Shown piece by piece: positions 1 to 7,101 of a stretch of 23,742 bases of DNA. Below the pieces are notes generated by a model. That model worked only from the letters and a program-made list of their open reading frames with translations. It was not told the DNA's origin and did not search any database. The stretch is from positions 1 to 23,742 of IMG/VR virus record IMGVR_UViG_3300032561_000131, one strand, 5' to 3'. Position numbers and translations under genes: made by a program. The stretch's first letter is position 1; each line of letters begins with the position of its first letter. This DNA comes from a virus.

Positions 1-650
1 CCGTGCTTAGTTGTACATCCAGGCCGTTGGCTCCCATGCTCGTGCTCCGAACATCGTCCAGTGTCAGTGTAGGAAACTTCTCTATTATTAGGTCTCGTAC
101 CTTCTGTTGTAGTATCCGTCCTTTCTGTTTTGCACTGCTCGTCTTCATTTATCCACCCTATAGGTTCATGTTCAATCTGAGTATCTGGGTTTCTTGCGTC
201 TTTAAAAACATTCCACAACTTCTCTCTCTTGGCAAACTCTGTGAATAACCCTGTCTCCCTGCCATAAGCATCTATCTCCCACGGTTGCTTATAATAGTCT
301 ACCGCATCACTATCATAGTCCCGTCCCATCCACTTAGTCATTTCTTCGTCTAATTCTTCATATACATATTGTTTTACATGTACAAACTCATGCGCTAAGG
401 TCTTCAGTATTGTTGTCCCTGAAGCGTAAGGATGTATCTCAATCATTAATTCCCGTGGTTTTCCCTTACTATTCCGTCCTTCTATTTCCGTGGTTGCATA
501 GACATCCAAGTGCTTATTAAACTTTATAGTTACAACAACATGGCGCAGTAACTGCTTACTAATTAACTGTTCGCCATAATAGTGACAAGCACGTACAATA
601 TAATCATTAAACCTGTCATCTGGGTGTTGGCTGTGTAATAGAATAATCAT
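1..650 (-). CDS. Zincin-like metallopeptidase domain protein, C-terminus cut by window edge
   Basis: This leftward reading frame is open from an ATG at 650 to the left edge, giving at least 216 residues without a stop. It starts directly after the stop of the exonuclease gene (TAA then ATG). Residues 87-91 read HEFVH, the HExxH zinc-binding motif, followed by a helix-like stretch. A downstream PWEIDAYGRE segment at about 123-131 carries a glutamate or aspartate that could be the third zinc ligand, as in SprT/WSS1-like and related zincins. The catalytic part is confined to the first 150 residues. The rest is polar and rich in Thr, Glu and Arg and resembles no domain I know. Such proteins are common hypothetical genes in phages and their substrates are unknown. 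Expression is probably coupled to the replication genes upstream. The peptidase fold is a motif-based inference. Confidence 0.72.
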   Translation of the reverse strand, partial: MIILLHSQHPDDRFNDYIVRACHYYGEQLISKQLLRHVVVTIKFNKHLDVYATTEIEGRNSKGKPRELMIEIHPYASGTTILKTLAHEFVHVKQYVYEELDEEMTKWMGRDYDSDAVDYYKQPWEIDAYGRETGLFTEFAKREKLWNVFKDARNPDTQIEHEPIGWINEDEQCKTERTDTTTEGTRPNNREVSYTDTGRCSEHEHGSQRPGCTTKH

Positions 651-1328
651 TTATTCACCGGGCGGTTTCCAGACTTCACCAGCAGTTCTTCGTAGGTAAC
701 ACAGTGTGGCTGTCTCTCTAAGTCTGTCTTTGTTACCGTAAGCTTTACAGCAAGCAGCGTACATATCGGCTTCACTTTTACATCCGCTAAGGAGTTTTCC
801 GGCTTTAACTGGCCCAACCCCCCTAATACCTTGGATATTATCAACTCTATCTCCCGTTAATATTTGAATATAAAAGTTAAGCAAAGCTTCTTCCGGTGTT
901 ACTTCCTTCATAGACTTCTTTACAAAATTCCAATGCTTTCCCGGTAATTGAAAGAAGTCTTTATCTATGCTGGCAATAATGGTTTCATTGTTCTGTGCTG
1001 TGTGCTCAATAGCAATGTCATCATCAGCCTCTTGGTTGTCTGATACGGTAAAGCCCCACGCACTGATTAGGTATTCCCGTATAATCCCTAAGTGCTTTGG
1101 CTTAGGGGCAGTTCTATTGCCCTTGTATGGGGCAGTTATAGCTACCTCATTTCTGAAGTTACTATGCCCTGTAAGATATCCTTGATATGTTTCAGCTTCA
1201 ATATCTTCCCAGAGCATAGTCTCCAAAAACTTAGCTGTCCTAGCGATAGCAATCTTCTCAGATTCCTTCTCCGCACCAAACCCTAAGCGATATGAAATAA
1301 TATCGCCATCAACTAAGACATGAGGCAC
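651..1328 (-). CDS. 5'-3' exonuclease (FEN/T7 gp6-like)
   Basis: The 225-residue protein shows the ordered motifs of the 5'-3' exonuclease/flap endonuclease family. These are VDGDII at the N-terminus (D7, D9), the acidic cluster EADDD at 100-104, SIDKD at 120-124, GDRVDN at 159-164 and the helix-hairpin-helix RGVGP at 169-173. Such enzymes use two metal ions to remove RNA primers or resect 5' ends, as T7 gp6 and the N-terminal domain of DNA polymerase I do. It probably works with the phage polymerase and ssDNA-binding protein just upstream. The start is a GTG whose G is the last base of the SSB stop codon (TAGTG), so translation should be coupled. No ATG is available before the first catalytic motif. 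The family assignment is firm; the exact in vivo role is inferred. Confidence 0.92.
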   Translation of the reverse strand: MPHVLVDGDIISYRLGFGAEKESEKIAIARTAKFLETMLWEDIEAETYQGYLTGHSNFRNEVAITAPYKGNRTAPKPKHLGIIREYLISAWGFTVSDNQEADDDIAIEHTAQNNETIIASIDKDFFQLPGKHWNFVKKSMKEVTPEEALLNFYIQILTGDRVDNIQGIRGVGPVKAGKLLSGCKSEADMYAACCKAYGNKDRLRETATLCYLRRTAGEVWKPPGE

Positions 1329-1744
1329 TATAGAGCCTCTTCTTCTTCACTTTCTGGGTTATATTCAACCAAGTCAGTGATAGTCAGCTTCTTCAACGAA
1401 GGGCTAACGCCACTCTTTCCCTTAAACGTCCAGTCATAGGTAGACACAATCGCCTTAGCCTTGCTGCCGTTGGCTATGCGAAAGTCTTTAGCAATCTCCT
1501 CGCCTTCTTTGTTAAAGGCAGTAATTGCATAATTACTCTTGCAAGTGATGTAATTACCCTCATCTGGTCGATTCTCAGCATTACTCAGTACGTTAATACC
1601 TAGCTCTTTCAAAGCATCTACAGCCTTTGATGACAAGTTAGAGAGGTTTACTGTATATTGCTCTTTATCTGAAACCGGGTTAGGTACTTGCAAGCAAGCC
1701 CAATACACATCTGCTAATACTGAAACACTTTTACCTGCGCTCAT
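1328..1744 (-). CDS. Single-stranded DNA-binding protein (T7 gp2.5-like)
   Basis: A 138-residue protein with the layout of phage gp2.5-type SSBs. There is an OB-fold-like beta-rich body, a conserved C-terminal region with YDWTFKGKSGVSPSLKK at about 103-119, and a very acidic tail ending in PESEEEEAL. In this family the acidic tail contacts the polymerase and primase-helicase and coordinates leading- and lagging-strand synthesis. It lies between the polymerase and the exonuclease, as expected for a replication operon. The ATG at 1744 has a good ribosome-binding site (AAGGAG, 7 bases upstream). The protein is shorter than T7 gp2.5 (232 aa). Identity comes from overall pattern and tail rather than a diagnostic motif, but operon position strongly supports it. 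Confidence 0.85.
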   Translation of the reverse strand: MSAGKSVSVLADVYWACLQVPNPVSDKEQYTVNLSNLSSKAVDALKELGINVLSNAENRPDEGNYITCKSNYAITAFNKEGEEIAKDFRIANGSKAKAIVSTYDWTFKGKSGVSPSLKKLTITDLVEYNPESEEEEAL

Positions 1745-1773
1745 AATAACTCCTTAGTTAATTTAGTTACAAT

Positions 1774-3429
1774 TTAGTGTACTTCTGCCCAGGTTTGCCC
1801 TACTTTATACTCAGCCCCCACTGGGCACCTGAAGTTGAGTATTTTTCCTGCCTCTGCTGCTGAATGTACAACGATTTTACCTACCTGTTCACCGAAGTTA
1901 GCAGAAGTTTCTATCTGCACCTCATCATGTACCCACGCTACTATCTTACATGGTATCTTAGCCGCTGTCAAGTTCTTTTTAATCTGTATAAGCCAGACTT
2001 TACTGATAATAGCCCCTGCGGACTGTAATAGCGTATTCAGGGACGAATGAGCAGACCTAATTTGTAATCTGTAGCCACCTAGTCCCTGTATACTACCTTT
2101 ACCTGCCGCTGCCTCAACTTTAGATCGTAACGAAGCGAATGACGGCACAGCCTTAAAGAAATTACTAAGAATCTGTTGTCCTTCCTTCGCAGAACCACCT
2201 ACAATTGACCCAATCTTAGATGGAGATGCCCCATAGAGAGTGGCATAAAGCACCGTCTTTGCAATATCTCTGGAAGCAACCCCAAAAGCTTCTTGATTTC
2301 GGGTATGAACGTCCCCATTAACAACCTCATTTATGTAATCCACGTCGTTAAGATAATGAGCAAAACAGCGTAGTTCAATACCGCTAAGATCCACCCCAAC
2401 CAGAACATTTCCGGAACCCACCGTCCAACAATTACGAAACTCACGCCCATATGGCGCTCTGGTAGCCGGAACCTGAGCCATATTAGGACTATGGTGAGTT
2501 GCCCTGCCAGTAACAGCCCCAAAAGTAATAACACGACCATGTACCCTCCCATCTGATTGACAATATTCGAGCCAAGAATCCAACTGTGCTGCCCTCTTTT
2601 GAAGCATTAAATACCGTGCAATAGTCTTGGCCTCCGGTATATCCATATTTTCTAGCGTTGTTTCGTCTACAATTGTATGCCCTTTCTCGGTATGCTTCTC
2701 CGGCTTCCACCCACGCTCCATAAGGCGTTTAGCTATCTGTTGACGGCTACCTACATTGAACACCTCTACATCGTCTTTAAGAGGCCTTCCCGTCCTTTCT
2801 GAGACCCTTTTAGTAACTATGGGTGGAAAGGTGTCTTGTAAGGATGCTTCAATGTTCGCCATCTCTGTCCGAATATCTGCTAATAATGTCATGGAATAGG
2901 GAATATCCAGTTTAAACCCAGTACGCTCCTGTTCTGATATAATAGCCTGCACCCGGTGTTCAATTTCTACTGCCTGTTCATGTATCGTGAACGCCTCCAA
3001 TTCCTGAACAAGGGAATCATACACTTTAGCGGTTACTTTTACGTCCTGTATACAGTAATCAATCATCTCCTGGCAAAGACCCCCGTCATAGTCCTTAAAA
3101 TCTCCCTTTGGAAAGTTAAGGATTTTACCCCAGTTTGCTAGACTATGTCCTCCTTCACGGCCCGCCCTGCACAACCTGGATAACACTAAGGTATCCTTAC
3201 ATTGTCGCAAGACGATATTGGTTCCCCATAGCTTGTTTAAGAGATGACAATCAAAACCAATAATGTTATGGCCAATAATAATGTCGCAAGAATTAAGGTA
3301 GTCATTTAACTCCTCCTTGTCCTTCTCTAACCATGTAAGAACCTCTCCTGTATCCTTGTTCATAGTAACGCAGCACCAGATAGTGTCCCACTTGGTGTTA
3401 GTCTCTATATCTAATATAATAGTTGTCAT
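1774..3429 (-). CDS. Family A DNA polymerase with 3'-5' exonuclease domain
   Basis: This is a replicative polymerase of the Pol I/T7 type, 551 residues. The N-terminal proofreading domain has DIET (D7, E9), GHNIIGFD ending at D60, and the Y125xxxD129 motif. The polymerase domain has motif A VDLSGIELR (D347, E352), motif B RDIAKTVLYATLYG (K391, Y395) and motif C HDE at 501-503. Y395 falls at the position where T7 polymerase has Y526 and E. coli Pol I has F762. At 551 aa it is clearly shorter than T7 gp5 (704 aa); the motif spacing suggests that a thioredoxin-binding insertion is absent or reduced. The same cluster carries a DnaN-like clamp that could supply processivity, which is an inference. 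No clear Shine-Dalgarno precedes the ATG at 3429. Confidence 0.97.
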   Translation of the reverse strand: MTTIILDIETNTKWDTIWCCVTMNKDTGEVLTWLEKDKEELNDYLNSCDIIIGHNIIGFDCHLLNKLWGTNIVLRQCKDTLVLSRLCRAGREGGHSLANWGKILNFPKGDFKDYDGGLCQEMIDYCIQDVKVTAKVYDSLVQELEAFTIHEQAVEIEHRVQAIISEQERTGFKLDIPYSMTLLADIRTEMANIEASLQDTFPPIVTKRVSERTGRPLKDDVEVFNVGSRQQIAKRLMERGWKPEKHTEKGHTIVDETTLENMDIPEAKTIARYLMLQKRAAQLDSWLEYCQSDGRVHGRVITFGAVTGRATHHSPNMAQVPATRAPYGREFRNCWTVGSGNVLVGVDLSGIELRCFAHYLNDVDYINEVVNGDVHTRNQEAFGVASRDIAKTVLYATLYGASPSKIGSIVGGSAKEGQQILSNFFKAVPSFASLRSKVEAAAGKGSIQGLGGYRLQIRSAHSSLNTLLQSAGAIISKVWLIQIKKNLTAAKIPCKIVAWVHDEVQIETSANFGEQVGKIVVHSAAEAGKILNFRCPVGAEYKVGQTWAEVH

Positions 3430-3452
3430 TTAATAATAAAATGCAAGTGTTT

Positions 3453-3680
3453 TTAACCGATTTCTGTGGATATTGTAGGGTTTTTGTAAGCAGTTGTTAC
3501 CTCCGTCCATCCAGCGAAATACATATTTTCTGTGCCGTTGCTACATTTACCATACATACCATCCATGTGGTGGAATTTATATACACGATCTAGGCTACCT
3601 TCTAAAGCATCTGGTGGAATCTGTGGGTTTTCTAGTAGTTTAAAGTAAGAACCATTTGGTAGTTCATAAAGTTTAGTCAT
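3453..3680 (-). CDS. Small conserved-type phage protein, function unknown
   Basis: A 75-residue ORF between primase-helicase and polymerase. Its ATG at 3680 has a strong ribosome-binding site (AAAGGAG, 7-8 bases upstream), and codon use resembles its neighbours. It has no Cys pairs, membrane segment or catalytic motif. It is rich in aromatic residues (YELPNGSYFKLLENP near the start, a YFAGW stretch near residue 54), suggesting a small beta-rich fold. Small beta proteins of this kind with no known role are frequent between phage replication genes. I do not recognise the family. Confidence 0.75.
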   Translation of the reverse strand: MTKLYELPNGSYFKLLENPQIPPDALEGSLDRVYKFHHMDGMYGKCSNGTENMYFAGWTEVTTAYKNPTISTEIG

Positions 3681-3697
3681 ACTTATCTCCTTTAAAT

Positions 3698-5296
3698 TTA
3701 CAGCGAAGAATCCGTAATCTCATTCATTCGTCCTGTGTCCTTATTATACAGCAAAGCAGAACAATTAGGGCTAGTAAGTCCAGAAAATCTGTTCTTTAAT
3801 ATGGAAACACGGGTAGTGTTGCGTTCTATGGCCTCCTCATGCTGCCCATTACGCACTAATCCTATCACAATATCACTCAATTGTCCAATACTACCTGACC
3901 CACGAAGCTGAGACAATGTTGTAGCAGCACCCTCCTCATGCCCTTTACTCTCCGGGCGCTTAAGATGGGATACAGCAATAAGACAAATTCCAGTTTCTTG
4001 GACCAGCATCCGTAGCTTTGTCATAAGTTCGTCTATTGATTTTCTCTCATCACCGTTAGATTGTGCCGAAATTACCATACTAATATGATCTAGAAAGACA
4101 TATTTACAGTCTGCCGCTTTAGCAAAGTACCGTATTCTGTTGATAACATTATCAATATCAGTAGACCCAAAATTGTCCCAGAAAAATAGCCTGTCAGTGC
4201 CCATAGTAGATTCAAAGGCACGTCGTAGTTCCTCCTCTGAGGCATACGTATCCGGTAAGTGTAGTGGGCGATTAAGGGATAAAGACATTATAGACTTAGC
4301 AGTACGGGGCACTGATTCTTCCATAAACATTAGGCCGATGTTCTCCTGTGTGGTTTGGATTAAATGCCACAGAATCTCCCGGAGGAATTGAGACTTGCCT
4401 AAACCGCTGCCAGCACACACAGTAACCAACTCTCCACCGCGCAGCCCATAGGTCAGGTCGTTAACACCCTGCCACGGGTAGAGTGCCATAGCCTTTTCAA
4501 CTGGTTTATTGACAGCCTCCCACAAAGTAGACCCTGCTATGATTCCATCAGGAACCCACTGCTCTGCCGCCCACCACTGCTTAACATATTCTCCACCTTT
4601 CCCTGCTTTCAGGTAATCACAGGCATCCTTGAAACCCTGTACGTGCTTCAGTATCTTGCACTTGCTGCCTAGCACCTCTGCCACCTGATTTGCAGCAATA
4701 ATACCTGGTTCGTCGTTATCAAAGCTAATAACAATAGACTCAAAAGACTGTAACCATTCGTAAGACTGTTTAATATCCTTTAAGGCAGACTGAGCACCGT
4801 TACGGATAGACACGTTGGGATACTTGCTGCCTGCCATCTGATAGCCCGCAAGGGCATCTAGTTCGCCCTCGTGTATGGTTACAGTGCGTCCTCCTTTTGC
4901 AAAGTAAGACTGGCCAAACAATACCGCCTGCTTCCAGTCCCCTGATACAGCAAACTGCTTCGTAGACACTGTACGGGTCTTAGAGGCCACGATTTCGCCT
5001 GATTCGTTGGTGTACGGATAGTGTTGTTTATCACCGTCCGCGGTCACCCCGTAAGACATACAGGTATCCTTGGTTATCCCTCGCTCTGAAATAGCTTTAT
5101 AATCTCCTTTTGTCTCTATCTTCTTAGCTTCTTGCCATGGTATATCATTAGGCATATCGTCTAAACTACCTCGTATGTGATTATGGCATATATGACAGTA
5201 TTCGTGACCATCGTCATATAGACTATTGCCATCACTGCTACCGCATTTCTTACATGGAATATGTTTTATAAATTTACTTTCATTCAATATAGTCAT
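3698..5296 (-). CDS. Bifunctional DNA primase-helicase (T7 gp4-like)
   Basis: The 532-residue protein joins a primase to a replicative helicase. An N-terminal zinc-binding domain has CKKC (C15, C18) and CHIC (C34, C37). A TOPRIM domain follows with HEGE around residue 143 and FDNDEPG around 193-197. A DnaB-type RecA motor then shows Walker A AGSGLGKS (about 295-302), Walker B YVFLDH (D403), an SHLKRPE segment and a C-terminal LKNRFSG arginine-finger region. It would unwind the fork and lay down RNA primers for the phage polymerase. A TTG six bases upstream (5302) lies almost on top of the Shine-Dalgarno. The ATG at 5296 has AGGAG at 7-base spacing and is preferred. It is slightly shorter than T7 gp4A (566 aa) but has all major motifs. 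Confidence 0.96.
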   Translation of the reverse strand: MTILNESKFIKHIPCKKCGSSDGNSLYDDGHEYCHICHNHIRGSLDDMPNDIPWQEAKKIETKGDYKAISERGITKDTCMSYGVTADGDKQHYPYTNESGEIVASKTRTVSTKQFAVSGDWKQAVLFGQSYFAKGGRTVTIHEGELDALAGYQMAGSKYPNVSIRNGAQSALKDIKQSYEWLQSFESIVISFDNDEPGIIAANQVAEVLGSKCKILKHVQGFKDACDYLKAGKGGEYVKQWWAAEQWVPDGIIAGSTLWEAVNKPVEKAMALYPWQGVNDLTYGLRGGELVTVCAGSGLGKSQFLREILWHLIQTTQENIGLMFMEESVPRTAKSIMSLSLNRPLHLPDTYASEEELRRAFESTMGTDRLFFWDNFGSTDIDNVINRIRYFAKAADCKYVFLDHISMVISAQSNGDERKSIDELMTKLRMLVQETGICLIAVSHLKRPESKGHEEGAATTLSQLRGSGSIGQLSDIVIGLVRNGQHEEAIERNTTRVSILKNRFSGLTSPNCSALLYNKDTGRMNEITDSSL

Positions 5297-5302
5297 TGAC
5301 AA

Positions 5303-5418
5303 ACTCCTAAAAATATGATACCCTAAGAACTACTTAGTTAACTACATTGCTTCTATATTGTTAAATACATTAATAGATATTTATATTTATATATCTATAT
5401 TGTTACTATGTAGTCTAT
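5303..5418. other. AT-rich spacer with direct and inverted repeats
   Basis: This 116-bp gap between the primase-helicase and the small zinc-finger gene is far more AT-rich than its surroundings. An 11-bp sequence, TCTATATTGTT, occurs at 5352-5362 and again at 5394-5404. An inverted repeat with 8-bp arms (ATAGATAT/ATATCTAT, 5373-5380 and 5391-5398) brackets an AT-only loop. It is the longest non-coding gap in the small-gene and replication cluster, so an internal leftward promoter or regulator site is plausible. The best leftward match is weak (TTAACT, 15 bp, TATCAT), so I do not call a promoter. Confidence 0.4.
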
Positions 5419-5634
5419 TTAGACCTCGTTTTGTTCATTTTCAATATGAATATCTATGTCTTCGGTTTCCTGGATATCTGTTGTACTCATTAAGTCCATA
5501 CGTTCTCTGTAGACTAAGTCTTCCCGAACAGTCTTAAAACAACGGTTGCATAGGTCATAAAACTCCATTGTCACGATGGAACGTCTAGTAGCCTCAAAAT
5601 CAGTTAGGGCGCAATTACACGATAAACAACGCAT
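5419..5634 (-). CDS. Small zinc-finger protein (two CxxC pairs)
   Basis: A 71-residue protein with a CLSC motif at residues 3-6 and CNRC at about 29-32, plus another Cys at 8. This gives a compact treble-clef or ribbon-like zinc site in the first half. The second half is acidic and low-complexity (Asp, Glu, Ile, Asn). The N-terminal pattern, with CALTDFEATRRS between the Cys pairs, is seen in many phage early genes whose role is unknown. DNA, RNA or protein binding is possible. The ATG at 5634 has a strong GGAGG site 8 bases upstream. It precedes the primase-helicase across an AT-rich spacer. Confidence 0.85.
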   Translation of the reverse strand: MRCLSCNCALTDFEATRRSIVTMEFYDLCNRCFKTVREDLVYRERMDLMSTTDIQETEDIDIHIENEQNEV

Positions 5635-5705
5635 CTTAGCTACCTCCCACGCTTGACCATGTAGATAGTGCCTTGTGGGGCACTGTGGTGGGTTTAAATG
5701 GCATT

Positions 5706-5807
5706 TTAATCATCTTCTTCTCCTGTATCTACTAGATATTCTGGAAACTGCAAGGAATCGTCCCAAGGAATATCATCGTCTGTGTCATAGGGTATACGTT
5801 CTTCCAT
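5706..5807 (-). CDS. 33-residue acidic peptide, translationally coupled
   Basis: A short ORF whose ATG overlaps the stop codon of the upstream 83-aa gene (TAATG). The product begins MEERIPYDTDDDIPW and ends in GEEDD, and is strongly acidic, with 15 Asp/Glu in 33 residues. The start-stop overlap is the main evidence that it is translated. No family is recognised. Short acidic phage peptides often act as DNA mimics or inhibitors of host proteins, but nothing here shows that. Confidence 0.55.
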   Translation of the reverse strand: MEERIPYDTDDDIPWDDSLQFPEYLVDTGEEDD

Positions 5808-6058
5808 TATTTAGACTCAAACTCAGGTTTATATGGCTTTCGTGCTTCTCTAATTAGTTTTCGCAGAATGGGGAGGTTTAACTTGATATGTTCATCGCCT
5901 AATACATTTTCCCAACCCGCTCGTTTACAAATATCAATGATTTCGTCATCGTAGATTCCGGACTTCGCCATTTCTTCATATGCAAAGTCATATCCATGGT
6001 CAAAACTAACATTATATTGTTCTTCTTCAGATTCTTTAGAAAAGTCATTTTCATTCAT
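5807..6058 (-). CDS. Small acidic protein, function unknown
   Basis: An 83-residue ORF in a chain of tiny leftward genes. The ATG at 6058 has GGAGG 8 bases upstream and lies directly after the upstream stop (TAAATG). The first half is acidic (FSKESEEEQYN), the second basic and helical (ILRKLIREARKPYKPEFESK). No Cys pair or membrane segment is present. Tight packing with its neighbours and good ribosome-binding site support it as a true gene. Function unknown. Confidence 0.75.
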   Translation of the reverse strand: MNENDFSKESEEEQYNVSFDHGYDFAYEEMAKSGIYDDEIIDICKRAGWENVLGDEHIKLNLPILRKLIREARKPYKPEFESK

Positions 6059-6244
6059 TTAATTTTCCTCCGTTCTGGCAATATATCCCTTCTTAAACCA
6101 ATAAAAACGGTCATATTCTGTATCTGATAGCGGGGTTATACTATCTAGTACGTCAATGCCGGTTAAAGATTTAAAGGCATCCTCAACCTCGAAAGACACT
6201 GGCAATATCCCAGATAATTTATTTTTCATTTGATGGTGTTTCAT
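6059..6244 (-). CDS. Small protein, function unknown
   Basis: A 61-residue ORF whose ATG overlaps the stop of the upstream gene (ATGA at 6244-6241), with an AAGGA site about 9 bases before it. A second ATG five codons in is an alternative start. It has a YDRFYWFKKGYIA stretch near the C-terminus, a pattern seen in small helical phage proteins. No motif gives a function. The start-stop overlap and matching codon use make it likely to be real. Confidence 0.7.
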   Translation of the reverse strand: MKHHQMKNKLSGILPVSFEVEDAFKSLTGIDVLDSITPLSDTEYDRFYWFKKGYIARTEEN

Positions 6245-6417
6245 ATGGTGTTTTCCTTTATTCTATCATTTATAATCTTTAAATCTAATTGTACCTTATC
6301 AATCCCATACAAATCAACATAATACTGGTATGTTCTAAGACAGAAATGATAATCAGCCTCAGCGAAAGCTAAACTAATATCTTCTTCGCTGATTGGGGCA
6401 AACAGTTCAGTAATCAT
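6241..6417 (-). CDS. Small aromatic-rich protein, function unknown
   Basis: A 58-residue ORF beginning MITELFAPISEEDIS. An in-frame GTG at 6426 would add three residues, but AGGTGA lies at good spacing before the ATG at 6417, so that start is preferred. It overlaps the upstream gene's end by 11 bases and the next gene's ATG by 4. The middle carries many tyrosines (FCLRTYQYYVDLYG), suggesting a small helical fold. Not a recognised family. Confidence 0.68.
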   Translation of the reverse strand: MITELFAPISEEDISLAFAEADYHFCLRTYQYYVDLYGIDKVQLDLKIINDRIKENTI

Positions 6418-6718
6418 ATACTTCACCTGCGTCTAGTTCTGCCTCATTAGTCCAGTATTTAATTAGTAAGTCTTGAAGATGTGTGCCCAAGGCCCCCCCG
6501 TTCTTCATTAATGCTAACTGTTCCAATTGTTTATAGTCTATTTCTGCATTGATAAAGAATAGCTCTATATTTTTAGCACTAAAAGGAAAGCACTTTTCAC
6601 CGGGCAGCAGCAAAGATAACGCCATCGACTTTATTGCGCTTTGTCTTTTTTCGGCCCTAATCTCGCTGTTTTCGTATTTGCGTAGTTCGTATGATTCAAA
6701 ATCAAAGTAGTGCATCAT
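6407..6718 (-). CDS. Small phage protein, function unknown
   Basis: A 103-residue ORF starting with two ATGs (6718 and 6715), preceded by AGGAG 9 bases upstream. No domain is recognised. The sequence is helical and charged in its first third, with a hydrophobic stretch SMALSLLLPGEKCFPF around residues 31-46 that is too short and interrupted for a confident membrane helix. Its leader is identical over 19 bases to that of the ORF at 9330-9470 (see the repeat entry). It starts the run of overlapping tiny genes downstream of the methyltransferase cassette. Confidence 0.75.
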   Translation of the reverse strand: MMHYFDFESYELRKYENSEIRAEKRQSAIKSMALSLLLPGEKCFPFSAKNIELFFINAEIDYKQLEQLALMKNGGALGTHLQDLLIKYWTNEAELDAGEVYDY

Positions 6719-6731
6719 TTTAATTACTCCT
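6713..6731. repeat. 19-bp direct repeat, copy 1 (other copy 9465-9483)
   Basis: The sequence catcattttaattactcct on the plus strand is present exactly at 6713-6731 and at 9465-9483. On the coding strand it is a ribosome-binding leader ending in ATGATG: copy 1 serves the 103-aa gene, copy 2 the N-terminal remnant. The two copies are 2752 bp apart and bracket the split Ala-rich gene plus the helicase-methyltransferase cassette. Similar but inexact leaders occur elsewhere in the cluster (for example before the 88-aa gene at 10236), so the identity may be shared leader ancestry. Confidence 0.7.
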
Positions 6732-6739
6732 ATAATGGT

Positions 6740-6913
6740 TTATTTAACTTGCCACGGCGCTTTGCCTTCACACATCGCAATAAACATTTCTTTCTGAGCA
6801 GCCCTTGCAGCAGCCAACGAAGCAGCCCATGCAGCATCCCACCGCGCAGCGGCCCACTTGATCGTAGAGCCAGCTTTTCTTTTCGGCCCACTGGATAAAA
6901 TCAGATATTTCAT
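6740..6913 (-). pseudogene. C-terminal remnant of an Ala-rich phage protein
   Basis: This 57-codon frame starts at an ATG overlapping the stop of the zinc-ribbon ORF (ATGA). It reads through an alanine-rich repeat (KWAAARWDAAWAASLAAARA) to QKEMFIAMCEGKAPWQVK. From memory, this is how a widespread phage/proteobacterial protein family ends. Those proteins begin with a TLNxIRxxxPCxxGWxKLL motif and finish in Ala-rich AAWAAARDAA repeats. The matching N-terminal motif lies on the same strand at 9330-9470. I therefore read this as the tail of one gene split by the helicase-methyltransferase cassette. It may still be translated by coupling. The first 17 codons are probably not original sequence. The frame is open further upstream, to 7087, but that part overlaps the zinc-ribbon ORF and is most likely its shadow. 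Confidence 0.6.
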
Positions 6914-7101
6914 GACGCGATGGATCGGCTCGGTGCGTTCGGGTAAAACGTCAAAGCCATAAAGATTGACTCCTGCGCTTGGCGGTTCGGCCTTGCTGAC
7001 CGGATGTGGTCTACGCAGCAATCCAGACAAAAAGCGTTGAACCTTGCTGACAAGTGATTGGCTTTGCGTGCTTGGCATGATGGGCATCCTTTAGGCAACA
7101 T
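6910..7101 (-). CDS. Small Cys-rich zinc-ribbon protein, probably frameshifted at C-terminus
   Basis: A 63-residue ORF starting at an ATG (7101) inside the end of the helicase-methyltransferase gene, with an 11-base overlap. The product has CPSC at residues 7-10 and CLDCC at about 29-33, a likely zinc site, then SARPNRQAQESIF and FYPNAPSR. An in-frame ATG at 7116 adds five residues but is less natural. The frame ends soon after NAPSR in SIAS and a stop. In the next frame the DNA continues as PSRHEISDFIQWAEKKSWLY, which reads like the helical C-terminus expected after NAPSR. This suggests a small indel, a frameshift or a sequencing error near 6910-6930. Function unknown; it is part of the same cassette as the methyltransferase. 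Confidence 0.55.
   Translation of the reverse strand: MLPKGCPSCQARKANHLSARFNAFCLDCCVDHIRSARPNRQAQESIFMALTFYPNAPSRSIAS

Noticed and set aside
3-248. Rightward 81-residue ORF at the left edge.
   Set aside because: It is antisense to the open zincin frame, has low-complexity Ser/Cys/Phe composition and no ribosome-binding site.
282-284. Polymerase residues QLDSW (282-286 of the family A polymerase) as a clamp-binding motif.
   Set aside because: The segment lies in the thumb-region helix at a place where T7 polymerase has a comparable helix, so the likeness to a beta-clamp peptide is probably coincidental. (The start and end fields here are residue numbers; the codons lie near 2570-2590 on the minus strand.)
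278-300. tRNA-like or RNA gene search over the window.
   Set aside because: I scanned the non-coding stretches, chiefly 12150-13253, and saw no cloverleaf-type pairing or T-loop motif; none is claimed anywhere.
5636-5704. 22-codon leftward ORF (MPFKPTTVPHKALS start) after the 33-aa gene, containing a 6-bp-stem hairpin (5667-5672 / 5679-5684).
   Set aside because: No good ribosome-binding site and no composition signal. The hairpin is short and lacks a T-run, so neither a gene nor a terminator is supported.
6740-7087. Full 115-residue reading of the frame ending in APWQVK.
   Set aside because: Its first half overlaps the zinc-ribbon ORF and shows no family pattern; only the Ala-rich C-terminal end is believable.
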